From positions 1 to 30,847 of the IMG/VR virus record IMGVR_UViG_3300031216_000041: a DNA stretch of 30,847 nucleotides; one strand, 5' to 3'. This document shows, piece after piece, positions 7,607 through 15,200 of this stretch; within the stretch, counting starts at the first letter, position 1, and each line of letters begins with the position of its first letter. Both the position numbers and the translations under genes were made by a program. The notes under the pieces are model-generated. The model worked only from the letters and a program-made list of their open reading frames with translations. It searched no databases and had not been told where the DNA came from. This DNA comes from a virus.

Positions 7607-7751
7607 ATCCAAATATTTTTCTATGTAAATCTGTTACAGATGTGCCTTTTATTTTATTCAGCCCATTGTTTTTGCAAGCAAAAACTGACATTCCATTCAT
7701 ATCAAATATTACCTTGTATCCTTTGTTTTCGATTCTTTTTTGACGTGTCAT
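7599..7751 (-). CDS. Small hypothetical protein (50 aa)
   Basis: A 50-codon frame beginning MTRQKRIENKGYKVIFDMNG and ending DLHRKIFGYA, stop at 7599-7601. It overlaps the start of the Xre-like gene, which suggests coupled translation of a toxin/antitoxin-sized pair or a regulator with a partner. The fold looks like three or four strands followed by a short helix. AT-rich. I do not recognise the family. Confidence 0.5.
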   Translation of the reverse strand: MTRQKRIENKGYKVIFDMNGMSVFACKNNGLNKIKGTSVTDLHRKIFGYA

Positions 7752-7761
7752 GATTTTTATT

Positions 7762-8178
7762 TTAAAGTGCTAAAAATGCGTTAACTGATTCTAATGTGTA
7801 TTTTTTATTGAAATGTTCTTTTCTGAAAGGGTTTCCAGCGGTATTCAACCACTTGCCGAAATCACCTAATTTTCTCATTTCTTTGATCGGAGCTAAGATG
7901 TCAGTAGAAGCATATTTGTTAGCTGCTAATTTTGATTTGCTTGCAGCTTCTTTCTGGTCAGCTTTAACCTCTTCTTTCAAGAAGAATAGTTTCCACTCTT
8001 TTTCAAGCTCCTTATTTCCGTTACAGATGTCAGTAACAATTCTGTTGTGGTAATCCATTCTTTGCTCTGCTGTATTTCTACCAATGATTTCAACATCATA
8101 ATCAGCAAGTGTGTGGATTCTTAACATTGAGCTGTAGTTTCTTTTTGCTTTTTCTATTTGTGTTGCTGTGTAGTTCAT
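7762..8178 (-). CDS. Hypothetical accessory protein (138 aa)
   Basis: It starts MNYTATQIEKAKRNY. Entirely helical and lysine-rich, with a coiled-coil-like middle (ELEKEWKLFFLKEEVKADQKEAASKSKLAANKY) and a conserved-looking C-terminus (GDFGKWLNTAGNPFRKEHFNKKYTLESVNAFL). First gene downstream of a textbook Bacteroidetes promoter (8203-8233), ahead of the 50-aa and Xre-like genes. Unknown function. Confidence 0.6.
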   Translation of the reverse strand: MNYTATQIEKAKRNYSSMLRIHTLADYDVEIIGRNTAEQRMDYHNRIVTDICNGNKELEKEWKLFFLKEEVKADQKEAASKSKLAANKYASTDILAPIKEMRKLGDFGKWLNTAGNPFRKEHFNKKYTLESVNAFLAL

Positions 8179-8202
8179 GGCTTTATTCCTTATTGTTCTC
8201 TA

Positions 8203-8233
8203 CAAATATAAGTAGATAGCTGGTAACTACAAA
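8203..8233 (-). promoter_or_regulatory. Bacteroidetes-type promoter
   Basis: On the minus strand, TTTG (8230-8233) is followed after exactly 19 bases by TATATTTG (8203-8210), matching the -33 TTTG / -7 TAnnTTTG consensus of the Bacteroidetes primary sigma factor. It lies 25 bases upstream of the ATG at 8178. Confidence 0.75.
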
Positions 8234-8333
8234 AGAATGTAGATAAACTTTCAGTTTATTTTTGCCACCACTCAAAAAAGGAAAAGAAAAAGGAGTCTGC
8301 AATTTGATAGTGTAGTGCTTCAAAATGCGCCAG

Positions 8334-8390
8334 ATACTAACATACGCTAAAAAGCCATAGAAAAAACGGCTTTTAGCTGAACGTTAACTA
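8334..8390 (-). other. attC-like recombination site
   Basis: On the minus strand: AGTTAAC, arm GTTCAGCTAAAAGCC, an 11-base T-rich loop, arm GGCTTTTTAGCGTAT, GTTAGTAT. The arms pair as GCTAAAAGCC/GGCTTTTTAGC with one unpaired base and an unpaired stretch next to the AAC/GTT ends, as in the R''-L''-loop-L'-R' organisation of integron attC sites. It lies 40 bases after the stop of the 8430-8876 gene, in the same orientation as the other attC-like sites in the window. Confidence 0.55.
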
Positions 8391-8429
8391 CAATTATTTT
8401 TTTGCCTTCAACACGTTATCATTATTACG

Positions 8430-8876
8430 CTAAAAGCAAAGTGATAATTGTTCGTTAACTTTTTTAGTAAACTTTTTAAATTCTACCTTATCAAAATTGT
8501 AATTCACTATATCAGCTATTATAAGTGCATAAGGGTCTTTATTAAATAATGCTTTGTAGTAACCATTTGCATCTTCTTTTTCTCTTACCTTTTCGAGTGT
8601 TTTATAAAAACTATTGTTCACATTTTTATTATCAAATCTTATAGAAAAATCAACATCAAAATCAACATATTTTAAATTTAGATTTTTAACCAATTTTTCG
8701 TGGTTATCTGTATAAAGTAATTCAGCCATTTGAACACTTCCTATTTTATCGCAGAATATAAAAACAGTAGCAATACTTAATTTATCTTCAACACTATATA
8801 TTTCTCTGGTGGTATCGTATATTATTTTCTCTATTTCCATAACTTTATAAATATTTGTCTTCCTATCGTCAGCCAT
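8430..8876 (-). CDS. Hypothetical accessory protein (148 aa)
   Basis: I start it at MADDRKTNIYKVMEI. The longer start at 8912 would include AT-rich leader sequence with the GCGTTGGCAAA motif that also precedes csf1. The protein is alpha/beta, strongly AT-rich, with helices around IEKIIYDTTREIYS, a strand LSIATVFIFCD, and a FDVDFSIRFDNKNV segment. An attC-like site follows its stop, so it looks like a single-gene cassette. Function unknown. Confidence 0.55.
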   Translation of the reverse strand: MADDRKTNIYKVMEIEKIIYDTTREIYSVEDKLSIATVFIFCDKIGSVQMAELLYTDNHEKLVKNLNLKYVDFDVDFSIRFDNKNVNNSFYKTLEKVREKEDANGYYKALFNKDPYALIIADIVNYNFDKVEFKKFTKKVNEQLSLCF

Positions 8877-9026
8877 TTGCCAACGCTCGAAAAAAATAAC
8901 AGTAGTTAACACAGTATATAAAAAAGTCGGGTTATGTCATTCTACTTTAGCCTTCGAGTTTCAATTTTGGTAATTTCCTAACCCAAAATAATGCTTTTAC
9001 ATCCCTCCCGTTTTATATAAAAACCT

Positions 9027-10784
9027 TTAAATCACACTCGTAGAGCCGGTGTAGGGCTTTGATCTGGAGGCTACCAGTCTGCGCCATGATCGTCGCATCA
9101 AGAGGTACTTGAAGCTGTCGGAGGCGTTGGTAGACTCTAAGGGCAGCCGGTGGATCGGTAGCTTCTCGGAGCTTTTATCTTTGACGATGAAGCCCTTTTG
9201 ATTTTTGCGTGTCTTGGTTAACTCTAAACTGCAACGTAGAGCCTTGCACGCGAAATAATCAATCTGGATATTGGGGAGCTTTCGATTATTGCCGGAGAGT
9301 AGCTCTTGCATAAAGTTGTACTCTTCATTTTGACCAATGTTGCCCTGACCTTCACTCATCAGTACGACTTTCCACCCTGTGGCGATGAGCTTGTCTTCAT
9401 TGCCTGGCTCAGGACGGTACTCGATGGCTTTCTTCAGCTGATTGGCAAGGTCCTGCTTTGCTTTGTGATAATTGTTGGCTGCTCGATCGTAGTATAGGTT
9501 GAGCACTTTCTCTCTATGTGGCTTGTAGAAGTCAAGGAACTTGTCTGCCAGGTCTCTGATCCACTCAGGAGAGAGGGTATAGATGAACTTGGTACAACGA
9601 TAGGTCTTGCCAGACTCCTGGGCTAGTGTGAGGCTGATCATATTGCCGAAATCGGCTCCTGCGTCAATGGCACGGTTGCTATTGTGATGCTTGAGGATGC
9701 GGCAGTCTTCCGCATCGGTCAATCCGAAATGTGCAGCGGCCACAGGATCGACACCAGTGCGATAGAAATGGCGCTCATTCAAATTGGCATAGAAGCGCTC
9801 ACCAGACTCAAGTGATGGCTTCATGCTGAGAATGGCAGTCTTGACATCAGAGAAATCCGACTCAAACTCATTGGCGAAGTACTCGGGGGTGAGGATGTCG
9901 GCATTGACGAAGCTGCTGGCGATGAAAAAGAATGTCTGTGATGCCTTGTGCATGCGGGCGGCTATCCATCGCTCGATCCATCTCTTCCAGACGCGGTGCT
10001 TCTTGATCTGCTCTTCGGTATTGGCTTCTTCGCAGGCTACCAGGTACTCCTGTAGGGATTCGTTGACGACAATGGCGAGCTTCAAGACCAGGGCTATGGC
10101 TGAGGCGGACATCTTTTTGCCTTGCTTGAGAATCCAGTCGTACTCACCGATACGGCTGGTATCGGGCATATCGGTAGTGAAGGTATGCCCACGATAGAAG
10201 ACACTGCCCCCGTACTTCACACGGTATCCACGAACGGCCTTCAAGAGATTGGCAATGCGATCTTCGCGGAAGTACTTGGCTTCATCACCAAAGATATGGA
10301 CATAGTTGCGTCCTGCTAATGAAGCCGGACGGTCGAGACTAGCATACGTAAGATTAAGCCCCGTGAAGAAGATGAGGGTATGTTTGTAGCTGGCTAGCTG
10401 ATTGTAAGGCTTCCAGAAGTGCTCTTTGATGCCTGTGGGTAGATCTTCTTTTTCTGCCTCAGAATACTTTGGAGGAGCCTTCTCAACGACATAGTGTATA
10501 TCCTTGTGATAACCCTTGAGTGCAAGACCCTCCATGACAGTATTTAGGACATTTTTTTGAAGATTGGCATAGGTATCGGAGACCCAGACTACTGGAGCTC
10601 CGGGCATATCGTAGGCCATCTCGATGAGTCGCTCTACCTGGATGTCGGTAGTCTTGGATGAGCCCCTACCGGCAATGACATAGAGGTACTTGGGCATGAT
10701 CATCATGCACAGCTGGGAAAACCAATTGGCAAAGGATGGATTGACCTGGCTACTCTTCGGATTTACTTTCTTCCTCCAGCTCAT
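9027..10784 (-). CDS. terL: Terminase large subunit (585 aa)
   Basis: DNA-packaging motor with an N-terminal ATPase and a C-terminal RNase H-like nuclease. Walker A is VIAGRGSSKT (about residues 36-45). Walker B with the catalytic carboxylate is HIFGDEAKYF (around 165). FFIASSFVNAD near residue 290 suits the ATPase coupling region. The nuclease begins AIDAGADFGNMISL (around 375), with a second acidic motif LYYDRAANNY near 435 and a distal aspartate region in the last 80 residues. Its start overlaps the end of the small-subunit candidate by 35 bases. The length is normal to slightly long. An AT-rich accessory insert, not the portal gene, follows it. Confidence 0.9.
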   Translation of the reverse strand: MSWRKKVNPKSSQVNPSFANWFSQLCMMIMPKYLYVIAGRGSSKTTDIQVERLIEMAYDMPGAPVVWVSDTYANLQKNVLNTVMEGLALKGYHKDIHYVVEKAPPKYSEAEKEDLPTGIKEHFWKPYNQLASYKHTLIFFTGLNLTYASLDRPASLAGRNYVHIFGDEAKYFREDRIANLLKAVRGYRVKYGGSVFYRGHTFTTDMPDTSRIGEYDWILKQGKKMSASAIALVLKLAIVVNESLQEYLVACEEANTEEQIKKHRVWKRWIERWIAARMHKASQTFFFIASSFVNADILTPEYFANEFESDFSDVKTAILSMKPSLESGERFYANLNERHFYRTGVDPVAAAHFGLTDAEDCRILKHHNSNRAIDAGADFGNMISLTLAQESGKTYRCTKFIYTLSPEWIRDLADKFLDFYKPHREKVLNLYYDRAANNYHKAKQDLANQLKKAIEYRPEPGNEDKLIATGWKVVLMSEGQGNIGQNEEYNFMQELLSGNNRKLPNIQIDYFACKALRCSLELTKTRKNQKGFIVKDKSSEKLPIHRLPLESTNASDSFKYLLMRRSWRRLVASRSKPYTGSTSVI

Positions 10785-11682
10785 TTAGTCGCTCGGTTAT
10801 GTTAAATGGCCCCAGCAGGGCGTCTGATTTTAGTCGGATTTTTTCACGCTCGGGGATATCGAGTAGTTCGATCTGTGTGGCGAGATCCTGCCGGTCGATC
10901 TTGGGTAATCCGATGGTCTCGGTATCGAGGCTGTAGACCCTGATGGGCTTTTGATATAGCTCTACAGGCAGCTTCTCTACATCGGGCTTGTCAAGCTCCT
11001 GGAGCTTGGAAGATGCCATGAGTAACTTACCGTAGATCTCCCAATCTTTAGAGGACTGGGCATTGTCCCGGACGATCAGGGCTGCTTCGTCGAGTTGCTC
11101 GGCCTTCTTGTGCCGAAGGGCTTTTTTCTCAATGATACGATCTCGATAGAAGAGATTGACCGCTTCGTCGTACATCTCTGAGGCACGGGCATACTTGAGA
11201 TTGAAGGGGGCTTGAGTAAAGAACTGGATGGTATTGCGCCTGCCATACTTGCGGCTCAAGGAATTGAACAAGGTGAGCGCTTCGATATAGATGGCTTCCT
11301 CAGCGCTGAGCTTATTGATATTGCCACTCTGGATGTAGTCTTCGAGACTCTCCATGAGTTTCTTATCGGCTATAGCTCCGAAGATGTCGAGCTTGCTGGT
11401 CTCCCAGCCACGGTTGCGGCGGATATTGGCTAGCTGTGTGGATGCTGGTACATCTCCCTGCCACGCATCTGTGAGCAATGCCATCTGCTCATTGACCATG
11501 GACATGAGCTTACCACGGTGGATGTGGTAGGCAATGTTGCTATCGGGATCGGAAGCGGCCTCTGTGAAAAGCTGCTGATCGAAACTAAGGTAGGTGGCCA
11601 TCTCGGTATGAGATAGACCGAGGGCGGAGAGTTTTTCTAAGGTTTCTTTGTGCTCGTCTGATAGATTGATCAGTTGCTTCAT
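10750..11682 (-). CDS. Probable terminase small subunit / packaging partner (310 aa)
   Basis: I start it at MKQLINLSDEHKETL because the upstream part of the frame is repeat-derived and cysteine-rich noise. The N-terminal 45 residues form a helix-turn-helix-like segment (EKLSALGLSHTEMATYLSFDQQLFTEA) resembling the DNA-binding domain of terminase small subunits. The rest is helical with charged coiled-coil character, ending NELEEESKSEE. It is longer than most small subunits, but its position directly before and overlapping terL supports the call. Confidence 0.65.
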   Translation of the reverse strand: MKQLINLSDEHKETLEKLSALGLSHTEMATYLSFDQQLFTEAASDPDSNIAYHIHRGKLMSMVNEQMALLTDAWQGDVPASTQLANIRRNRGWETSKLDIFGAIADKKLMESLEDYIQSGNINKLSAEEAIYIEALTLFNSLSRKYGRRNTIQFFTQAPFNLKYARASEMYDEAVNLFYRDRIIEKKALRHKKAEQLDEAALIVRDNAQSSKDWEIYGKLLMASSKLQELDKPDVEKLPVELYQKPIRVYSLDTETIGLPKIDRQDLATQIELLDIPEREKIRLKSDALLGPFNITERLNELEEESKSEE

Positions 11683-11720
11683 GTGGTACAAATGTGGTTG
11701 AAGTGTATGATTAGAGGAAG

Positions 11721-11746
11721 GACACGCGTCACAGACGCGCGCCATC
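11721..11746. repeat. Short interspersed palindrome (GCGTC stem)
   Basis: GCGTC-ACA-GACGC stem. It supplies the last codons (DGARL) and the TGA stop of the 11729-11941 gene. Confidence 0.7.
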
Positions 11747-11941
11747 GGTTGAGGTACCCTTCGGCACAACAACACCAGATATAGGTAAATTATCTACTGG
11801 TTTAGGGTAGTGAAAATCAATTGATTCTTTGACAATATCCGCAATGTGCATTCTTTCCAAAGTTCTAGGCTGTTGATTAAGCCATTCTAAGTCTTCATCA
11901 ATTAATTTTTGATAAGATTCCTTGTTCATTTTTGTTCCCAT
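11729..11941 (-). CDS. Small accessory protein ending in a palindrome (70 aa)
   Basis: It starts MGTKMNKESYQKLI (an internal ATG four codons later is possible). Helical N-terminal half (DEDLEWLNQQPRTLERMHIADIVKESIDF), then a proline-rich tail whose final residues GARL and stop come from the palindrome at 11721-11746. The original C-terminus was probably different and replaced when the repeat inserted. AT-rich. Unrecognised. Confidence 0.5.
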   Translation of the reverse strand: MGTKMNKESYQKLIDEDLEWLNQQPRTLERMHIADIVKESIDFHYPKPVDNLPISGVVVPKGTSTDGARL

Positions 11942-11987
11942 GGTTTATCGAAGTTTAGTTTTATTAAGTCGTAGATAATCAACCCAT

Positions 11988-12087
11988 ATCCAACACGTTA
12001 GTAGCAAGCGGGGTTTAGCTCTCGTATTTAAGTTCGTAGGTAATTGGAACAAAAAAAAAGCAAAGCCCCGCCCGCTTTAAGTTTTTC
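11988..12087 (-). other. attC-like recombination site (100 bp)
   Basis: On the minus strand: GAAAAAC, arm containing GCGGGCGGGGCTTTGC (12060-12075), a long AT-rich centre, arm containing GCTAAACCCCGCTTGC (12004-12019), then GTTGGAT. The arms pair at 12 of 16 positions and the right core GTTGGAT fits GTTRRRY exactly. It follows the stop of the 12092-12292 gene by 4 bases. With its T-run the left arm could also serve as a terminator. Confidence 0.5.
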
Positions 12088-12091
12088 AAAC

Positions 12092-12292
12092 TTATTTGGA
12101 TTTCGTTGTTAATACTTCACAACGTTCAATTCTATATACATCATCCTCGAATGCGTTTAATTTCTTACGTGAGAAGTTTTCTTGCAATTTACTTTTATGA
12201 GTTGGCTCAATGTCTTCGTGCTTTAAGAGAGCAGAAACACCGCCGTATATTTTAGCGGTGTTTGTCTCTTTATTTAAAAACCAGAATGCCAT
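12092..12292 (-). CDS. Small accessory protein (66 aa)
   Basis: I start it at MAFWFLNKETNTAKIYGGVS, whose ATG lies one base after the stop of the upstream gene. A strand-rich N-terminus is followed by a charged helical region (HKSKLQENFSRKKLNAFED) and VYRIERCEVLTTKSK. The longer frame from 12361 would overlap the upstream gene heavily. It forms a two-gene unit with 12294-12626, driven by the promoter at 12668-12698. Function unknown. Confidence 0.55.
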   Translation of the reverse strand: MAFWFLNKETNTAKIYGGVSALLKHEDIEPTHKSKLQENFSRKKLNAFEDDVYRIERCEVLTTKSK

Positions 12293-12293
12293 G

Positions 12294-12626
12294 TTAAAAA
12301 AGTTCGTATTCTTCGGTTTCAGAATCAAAGTCCAAAGTTTTTTCAACCTCTTCGCCTTCATCGTCTATTGTTACAAATGGAGTGTATTCAACATACATTG
12401 CACATTCGTAAGCTGCTGTATTTTCGCTAAAATAAGGCTCTAAATGGTCTCCGCCATCACAAAGGCTTTTAATGTCTTTTTCGCTTGTGATATTTTTGCT
12501 CTTTAAAGAATGTTCTAAAACTTTTTTATAATCCAAAAAAGAAGGTAATTCTTCTTTTGCAGAAGTCACGTCAATAAAACTAATATTGTCTTGTTCGTGC
12601 TGTTTGTTTTTTACTGTATAAGTCAT
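12294..12626 (-). CDS. Acidic accessory protein (110 aa)
   Basis: I start it at MTYTVKNKQHEQDN, which lies 42 bases below the predicted -7 element. Very acidic, especially the C-terminus (DDEGEEVEKTLDFDSETEEYELF). Small acidic phage proteins often mimic DNA or bind basic host proteins (known for anti-restriction and anti-CRISPR families), but nothing here proves such a role. AT-rich, unlike the adjacent terminase gene. Confidence 0.55.
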   Translation of the reverse strand: MTYTVKNKQHEQDNISFIDVTSAKEELPSFLDYKKVLEHSLKSKNITSEKDIKSLCDGGDHLEPYFSENTAAYECAMYVEYTPFVTIDDEGEEVEKTLDFDSETEEYELF

Positions 12627-12667
12627 GTCTTTTATTTTTCGAAGTAGCTTCGTTGCTAACTTCACTA

Positions 12668-12698
12668 CAAATATAACTCTTTATTTTGGGTAAACAAG
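12668..12698 (-). promoter_or_regulatory. Bacteroidetes-type promoter
   Basis: On the minus strand, CTTG is followed after 19 bases by TATATTTG (12668-12675). The -7 element and its surroundings (TTATATTTGTAG) are identical to those of the promoter at 8203-8233, suggesting both inserts carry the same promoter type. It would transcribe 12626-12092. Confidence 0.65.
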
Positions 12699-12727
12699 CG
12701 TTTTGCACAAAAAGATTGATTTATTTT

Positions 12728-12894
12728 GTATTTCCTTTAAAATCCCTGTATTATGGTTAGTGAGACACGAACCATGGCGTAGGTATTTCCTTTAAAATCC
12801 TCTGTATTATGGTTAGTGAGACACGAACCATGGCGTAGGTATTTCCTTTAAAATCCTCTGTATTATGGTTTGTGAGACACGAACCATGGCGTAG
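12728..12894. repeat. Three tandem copies of a 55-56-bp repeat
   Basis: Units 12728-12782, 12783-12838 and 12839-12894 are nearly identical, each running from GTATTTCCTTTAAAATCC to GACACGAACCATGGCGTAG. A related stretch (GAGGACACGAACCATGGCGAGG) occurs near 6619-6641, at the start of the 6287-6634 gene. The last unit runs straight into a palindrome. No gene lies in 12627-12943. Confidence 0.85.
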
Positions 12895-12919
12895 ACACGC
12901 GTCACAGACGCGCGCCAGC
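12894..12919. repeat. Short interspersed palindrome (GCGTC stem)
   Basis: GCGTC-ACA-GACGC stem abutting the tandem repeat. Same sequence as the copy at 11721. Confidence 0.7.
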
Positions 12920-12943
12920 ATCAGCCAGTTGTGAGGGAATTTG

Positions 12944-13564
12944 TTAGAGATTCAATAGTCTATTGATCTCGGCAAGCTGTCGTTCCTTTTGCTGGATGGA
13001 CTTGGTGCGGGAGATCCGGAGATGCTCCTGACCTTTGTCGTTAAGTTTTTTGCCGGTACGCCAGATGTTGTGCTCTAGTCGCTCCTTTTGCTTGAATAGC
13101 TCGATAGGTGAGAGTCTTCGCAGCTGTCGAAGGGCGGCATATTCTTTGAAAATGGGGTGCAATCCGAGCACATGACCGTGCTCTTTGAAATACTCGAACT
13201 CTCGATGTATGATCCGATTTTCGATGAAGGACTCTACCAGATCCCGCACTGTGGAGAACTGGTCCTGTGCGGTGGATGCATCGAAGAGCTGCTGATGGTG
13301 CGATGTGTATTGCTGGTAAGTGTTGATTTTATCACTGGCGAGGATCTTGAGCTCAGGGGGGCAGTCGGGGGCTGAGAGGAATGGCCAGTCTTGGCGGAAG
13401 GATGAAGGCACGGAAGTAACTTCCTCGGCAGTACTAATATTGGGCACGCGTGACACACGCGCGCCAGCTGTGCGCAATGACGATGGAGGATCAGATAAAA
13501 AACCCCTGTGCTGTGGGCACGGGGGTTTGTAAAATGCGGGGGCTATGAAAAAGTTACTTCTCAA
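12944..13564 (-). CDS. Phage hypothetical protein, start uncertain (up to 206 aa)
   Basis: The frame opens at 13564, but its first ~40 codons contain a rho-independent terminator (13497-13528) and two palindromes, so the true start is probably further in, after about residue 45. From PPELKILASDKINTYQQY onward it is a helical protein rich in Arg, Gln and Glu (LSPIELFKQKERLEHNIWRTGKKL...IQQKERQLAEINRLL), probably coiled coil. It lies upstream of the second AT-rich insert and the terminase genes. Unrecognised. Confidence 0.5.
   Translation of the reverse strand: MRSNFFIAPAFYKPPCPQHRGFLSDPPSSLRTAGARVSRVPNISTAEEVTSVPSSFRQDWPFLSAPDCPPELKILASDKINTYQQYTSHHQQLFDASTAQDQFSTVRDLVESFIENRIIHREFEYFKEHGHVLGLHPIFKEYAALRQLRRLSPIELFKQKERLEHNIWRTGKKLNDKGQEHLRISRTKSIQQKERQLAEINRLLNL
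13408..13468. repeat. Two palindromes in the 5' part of a gene
   Basis: A GGAAGT/ACTTCC copy at 13408-13430 and a GCGTG-ACA-CACGC copy at 13442-13468, read in frame as AGARVSRVPN then AEEVTSVPS on the minus strand. Confidence 0.7.
13497..13528 (-). terminator. Rho-independent terminator
   Basis: On the minus strand, AAACCCCCGTGC-CCACA-GCACAGGGGTT is followed by TTTT. It lies 26 bases after the stop of the glycosyltransferase-like gene and separates the head module from the terminase module. Confidence 0.75.
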
Positions 13565-14522
13565 AGGCGGACTTCTTGGAAAATAGCTTTTTCAAAAATG
13601 GCTCTACTGATGGCCAGCCTTTATCATCATTGTTGATAAAGATCCGCTCATCAAAGGCCCGGGCGAGGATGGCAGCTGCCACTCTCTTGAAAGCACTGGC
13701 GATGTACTGACGAGTACCGGGATGACCCTCATTGATACCATTGTCTACAAGTATAGGGCGATCACCGCGATACACCAAGTTGAAGTACAATGTACTCACC
13801 AGGTAGCCGTCGTTGTCAGCCTTGAACTGATGGATGATCTCGGAGAGCGGCTCTTTCCAGAATACTACCGGTGTATGGGTAGCGTAATCCCAGGGAGCAG
13901 CTACTCCAGCCTTGCGTAATGCGGATAATGTACGTGATGCATTGGCGCAATAAACGCCACCAGGAGCGCCGCGCTGCTTGAGACGACCCATGGCCGTATG
14001 CAGATCGAGCAGTGTCATATTGACACGGGCTACTGGATAGATGTCATCGTTGGTCCAGATGAAAAACTCAGGGATCAACTCTGACTCACAAGCCAGGAGC
14101 ATCTTCTGTGCTACATCGACCTGTGGATTGGGTGAAGTACTCTTGTGCGAGATGTGGATAACATCAGAAGCCCAAGCGGGCTTATCGCCAATGATGACGA
14201 TCTGGATGCGCCCTTCAGCAAACTTGTACCAGGCACGCAGGGCGTACTTTAATTCATCTCCTGATGCGGCCTTTTCCTTGTAAGGGATGACGATGAAAAG
14301 TGGATCAGCCTCAGATTCTTCGGCAGATTTGGGCACAAGCGAGACGCTTGCGCCAGCCTCAACTTTAGTAGATTCTAGACCAGCTGCTGCACTTGCTGCA
14401 TCGGCGGGGTTTTGATCATTTTCTTTGCATAAAGCTTTGACCTGATCGGTAGTGTTGGATTTTTTGGTGACTTTCTTGTCATCAGTGCCAGCGTCTTTGC
14501 TGGCGGATTTTTTATTAGCCAT
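13554..14522 (-). CDS. Glycosyltransferase-like protein (322 aa)
   Basis: After a low-complexity, lysine/alanine-rich N-terminus (~70 residues, including a repeat-encoded GASVSLVPK) the core begins PLFIVIPYKEK, typical of the first strand of a GT-A fold. Further marks are RIQIVIIGDKPAW, then FFIWTNDDIYPV, where NDD would be the metal- or nucleotide-sugar-binding motif, and ATHTPVVFWKEPL near residue 200. The NDD and HTP elements resemble the Stealth-type sugar-phosphate transferases. It sits at the end of the head module, so it may decorate virion or host surface glycans. Substrate unknown. Confidence 0.6.
   Translation of the reverse strand: MANKKSASKDAGTDDKKVTKKSNTTDQVKALCKENDQNPADAASAAAGLESTKVEAGASVSLVPKSAEESEADPLFIVIPYKEKAASGDELKYALRAWYKFAEGRIQIVIIGDKPAWASDVIHISHKSTSPNPQVDVAQKMLLACESELIPEFFIWTNDDIYPVARVNMTLLDLHTAMGRLKQRGAPGGVYCANASRTLSALRKAGVAAPWDYATHTPVVFWKEPLSEIIHQFKADNDGYLVSTLYFNLVYRGDRPILVDNGINEGHPGTRQYIASAFKRVAAAILARAFDERIFINNDDKGWPSVEPFLKKLFSKKSAFEK
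14331..14357. repeat. Palindrome inside the glycosyltransferase-like gene
   Basis: CAAGCG-AGA-CGCTTG stem with GGGCA and GCGCCAGC flanks. Read in frame as AGASVSLVPK. Identical to the copy at 26949. Confidence 0.75.
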
Positions 14523-14543
14523 AATAATGGGGTAAAAAGGATG

Positions 14544-14573
14544 AAAAAAAAAGGAGTGCCCGTAAGCACTCCT
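14544..14573 (-). terminator. Rho-independent terminator
   Basis: On the minus strand, GGAGTGC-TTACGG-GCACTCC is followed by nine T. It lies between the 196-aa structural gene and the glycosyltransferase-like gene. Confidence 0.8.
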
Positions 14574-14590
14574 AAAACAACAACCAGAGT

Positions 14591-15181
14591 CTACAGGCCA
14601 CCGCCTGAAGAGCCTGATCCTTCTACATAGTCATCAGCGACTGCAGGAAGGTCATGCACATAGTGCATAGCCTTGTACTTGCCGCGCTGCACAGAGGCGA
14701 AAGTGAGTGTGCTCATCTTTCCCTCATTATTGTCCTGGCCTTCGGCCTGGAGCTTCATAGGGTTGCAAGGGGTGCCGTGAACACGATTGCCGGAGCTATC
14801 GGAGCATTCTTTGGAGACGATGATGAAGTCCTCGTTGAGATTGTTTTGCAACCACTCAGCGAAGGGTCGCTCATCACCGGGATGCTCTCCCTGGAAGTTT
14901 TGCGTCCAGCCTGCCTTGTCAGGATCACCCTCAGAATTGTCAAACCGATTGATGGTGTTAGGCGTGATGTACACAGCCTGAGCTTTCTCGCCATCCTTCA
15001 TCGTGAAACTAGCAGTACTCAGAATACCCTGAGCATCACGCGTAGGGAATCCGGTCACTACTCCATTGGCATCAGTAGCCAGATCACGAACGCGAACAAA
15101 AATCACGTTGGGATCTTTAGCGACAGGGGTGCCAGCGCCCCCGCCTGCAGCTTTTCTTATGGATACTTTGGTATATGTCAT
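14591..15181 (-). CDS. Structural protein with GGGL C-terminus (196 aa)
   Basis: It starts MTYTKVSIRKAAGGGAGTP. Beta-rich, with many Gly, Thr and Asp turns (VRDLATDANGVVTGFPTRDAQGILSTASFTM), two cysteines in SKECSDSSGNRVHGTPCNP, and a flexible tail YVEGSGSSGGGL. It follows the capsid gene by 19 bases and is closed by a strong terminator. It could be a head decoration or tail-tube protein; the sequence alone does not decide. It shares the C-terminal GGGL tail with the capsid protein and the 17798-18220 product. Confidence 0.6.
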   Translation of the reverse strand: MTYTKVSIRKAAGGGAGTPVAKDPNVIFVRVRDLATDANGVVTGFPTRDAQGILSTASFTMKDGEKAQAVYITPNTINRFDNSEGDPDKAGWTQNFQGEHPGDERPFAEWLQNNLNEDFIIVSKECSDSSGNRVHGTPCNPMKLQAEGQDNNEGKMSTLTFASVQRGKYKAMHYVHDLPAVADDYVEGSGSSGGGL

Positions 15182-15200
15182 GATCAGAAAAATTTAAAGA

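Noticed and set aside
8405-8460. Second attC-like inverted repeat overlapping the end of the 8430-8876 gene
   Set aside because: Only TTATCA and GC pair well, and the site at 8334-8390 right beside it is much better.
8209-9048. Search for an integrase or tyrosine recombinase in and beside the inserts
   Set aside because: No frame shows the R-H-R-Y pattern of tyrosine recombinases or a serine-recombinase start; the integrase, if any, lies outside the window.
12728-12894. Possible CRISPR array in the triple repeat
   Set aside because: The units are joined head to tail with no variable spacers between them, so this is a plain tandem repeat.
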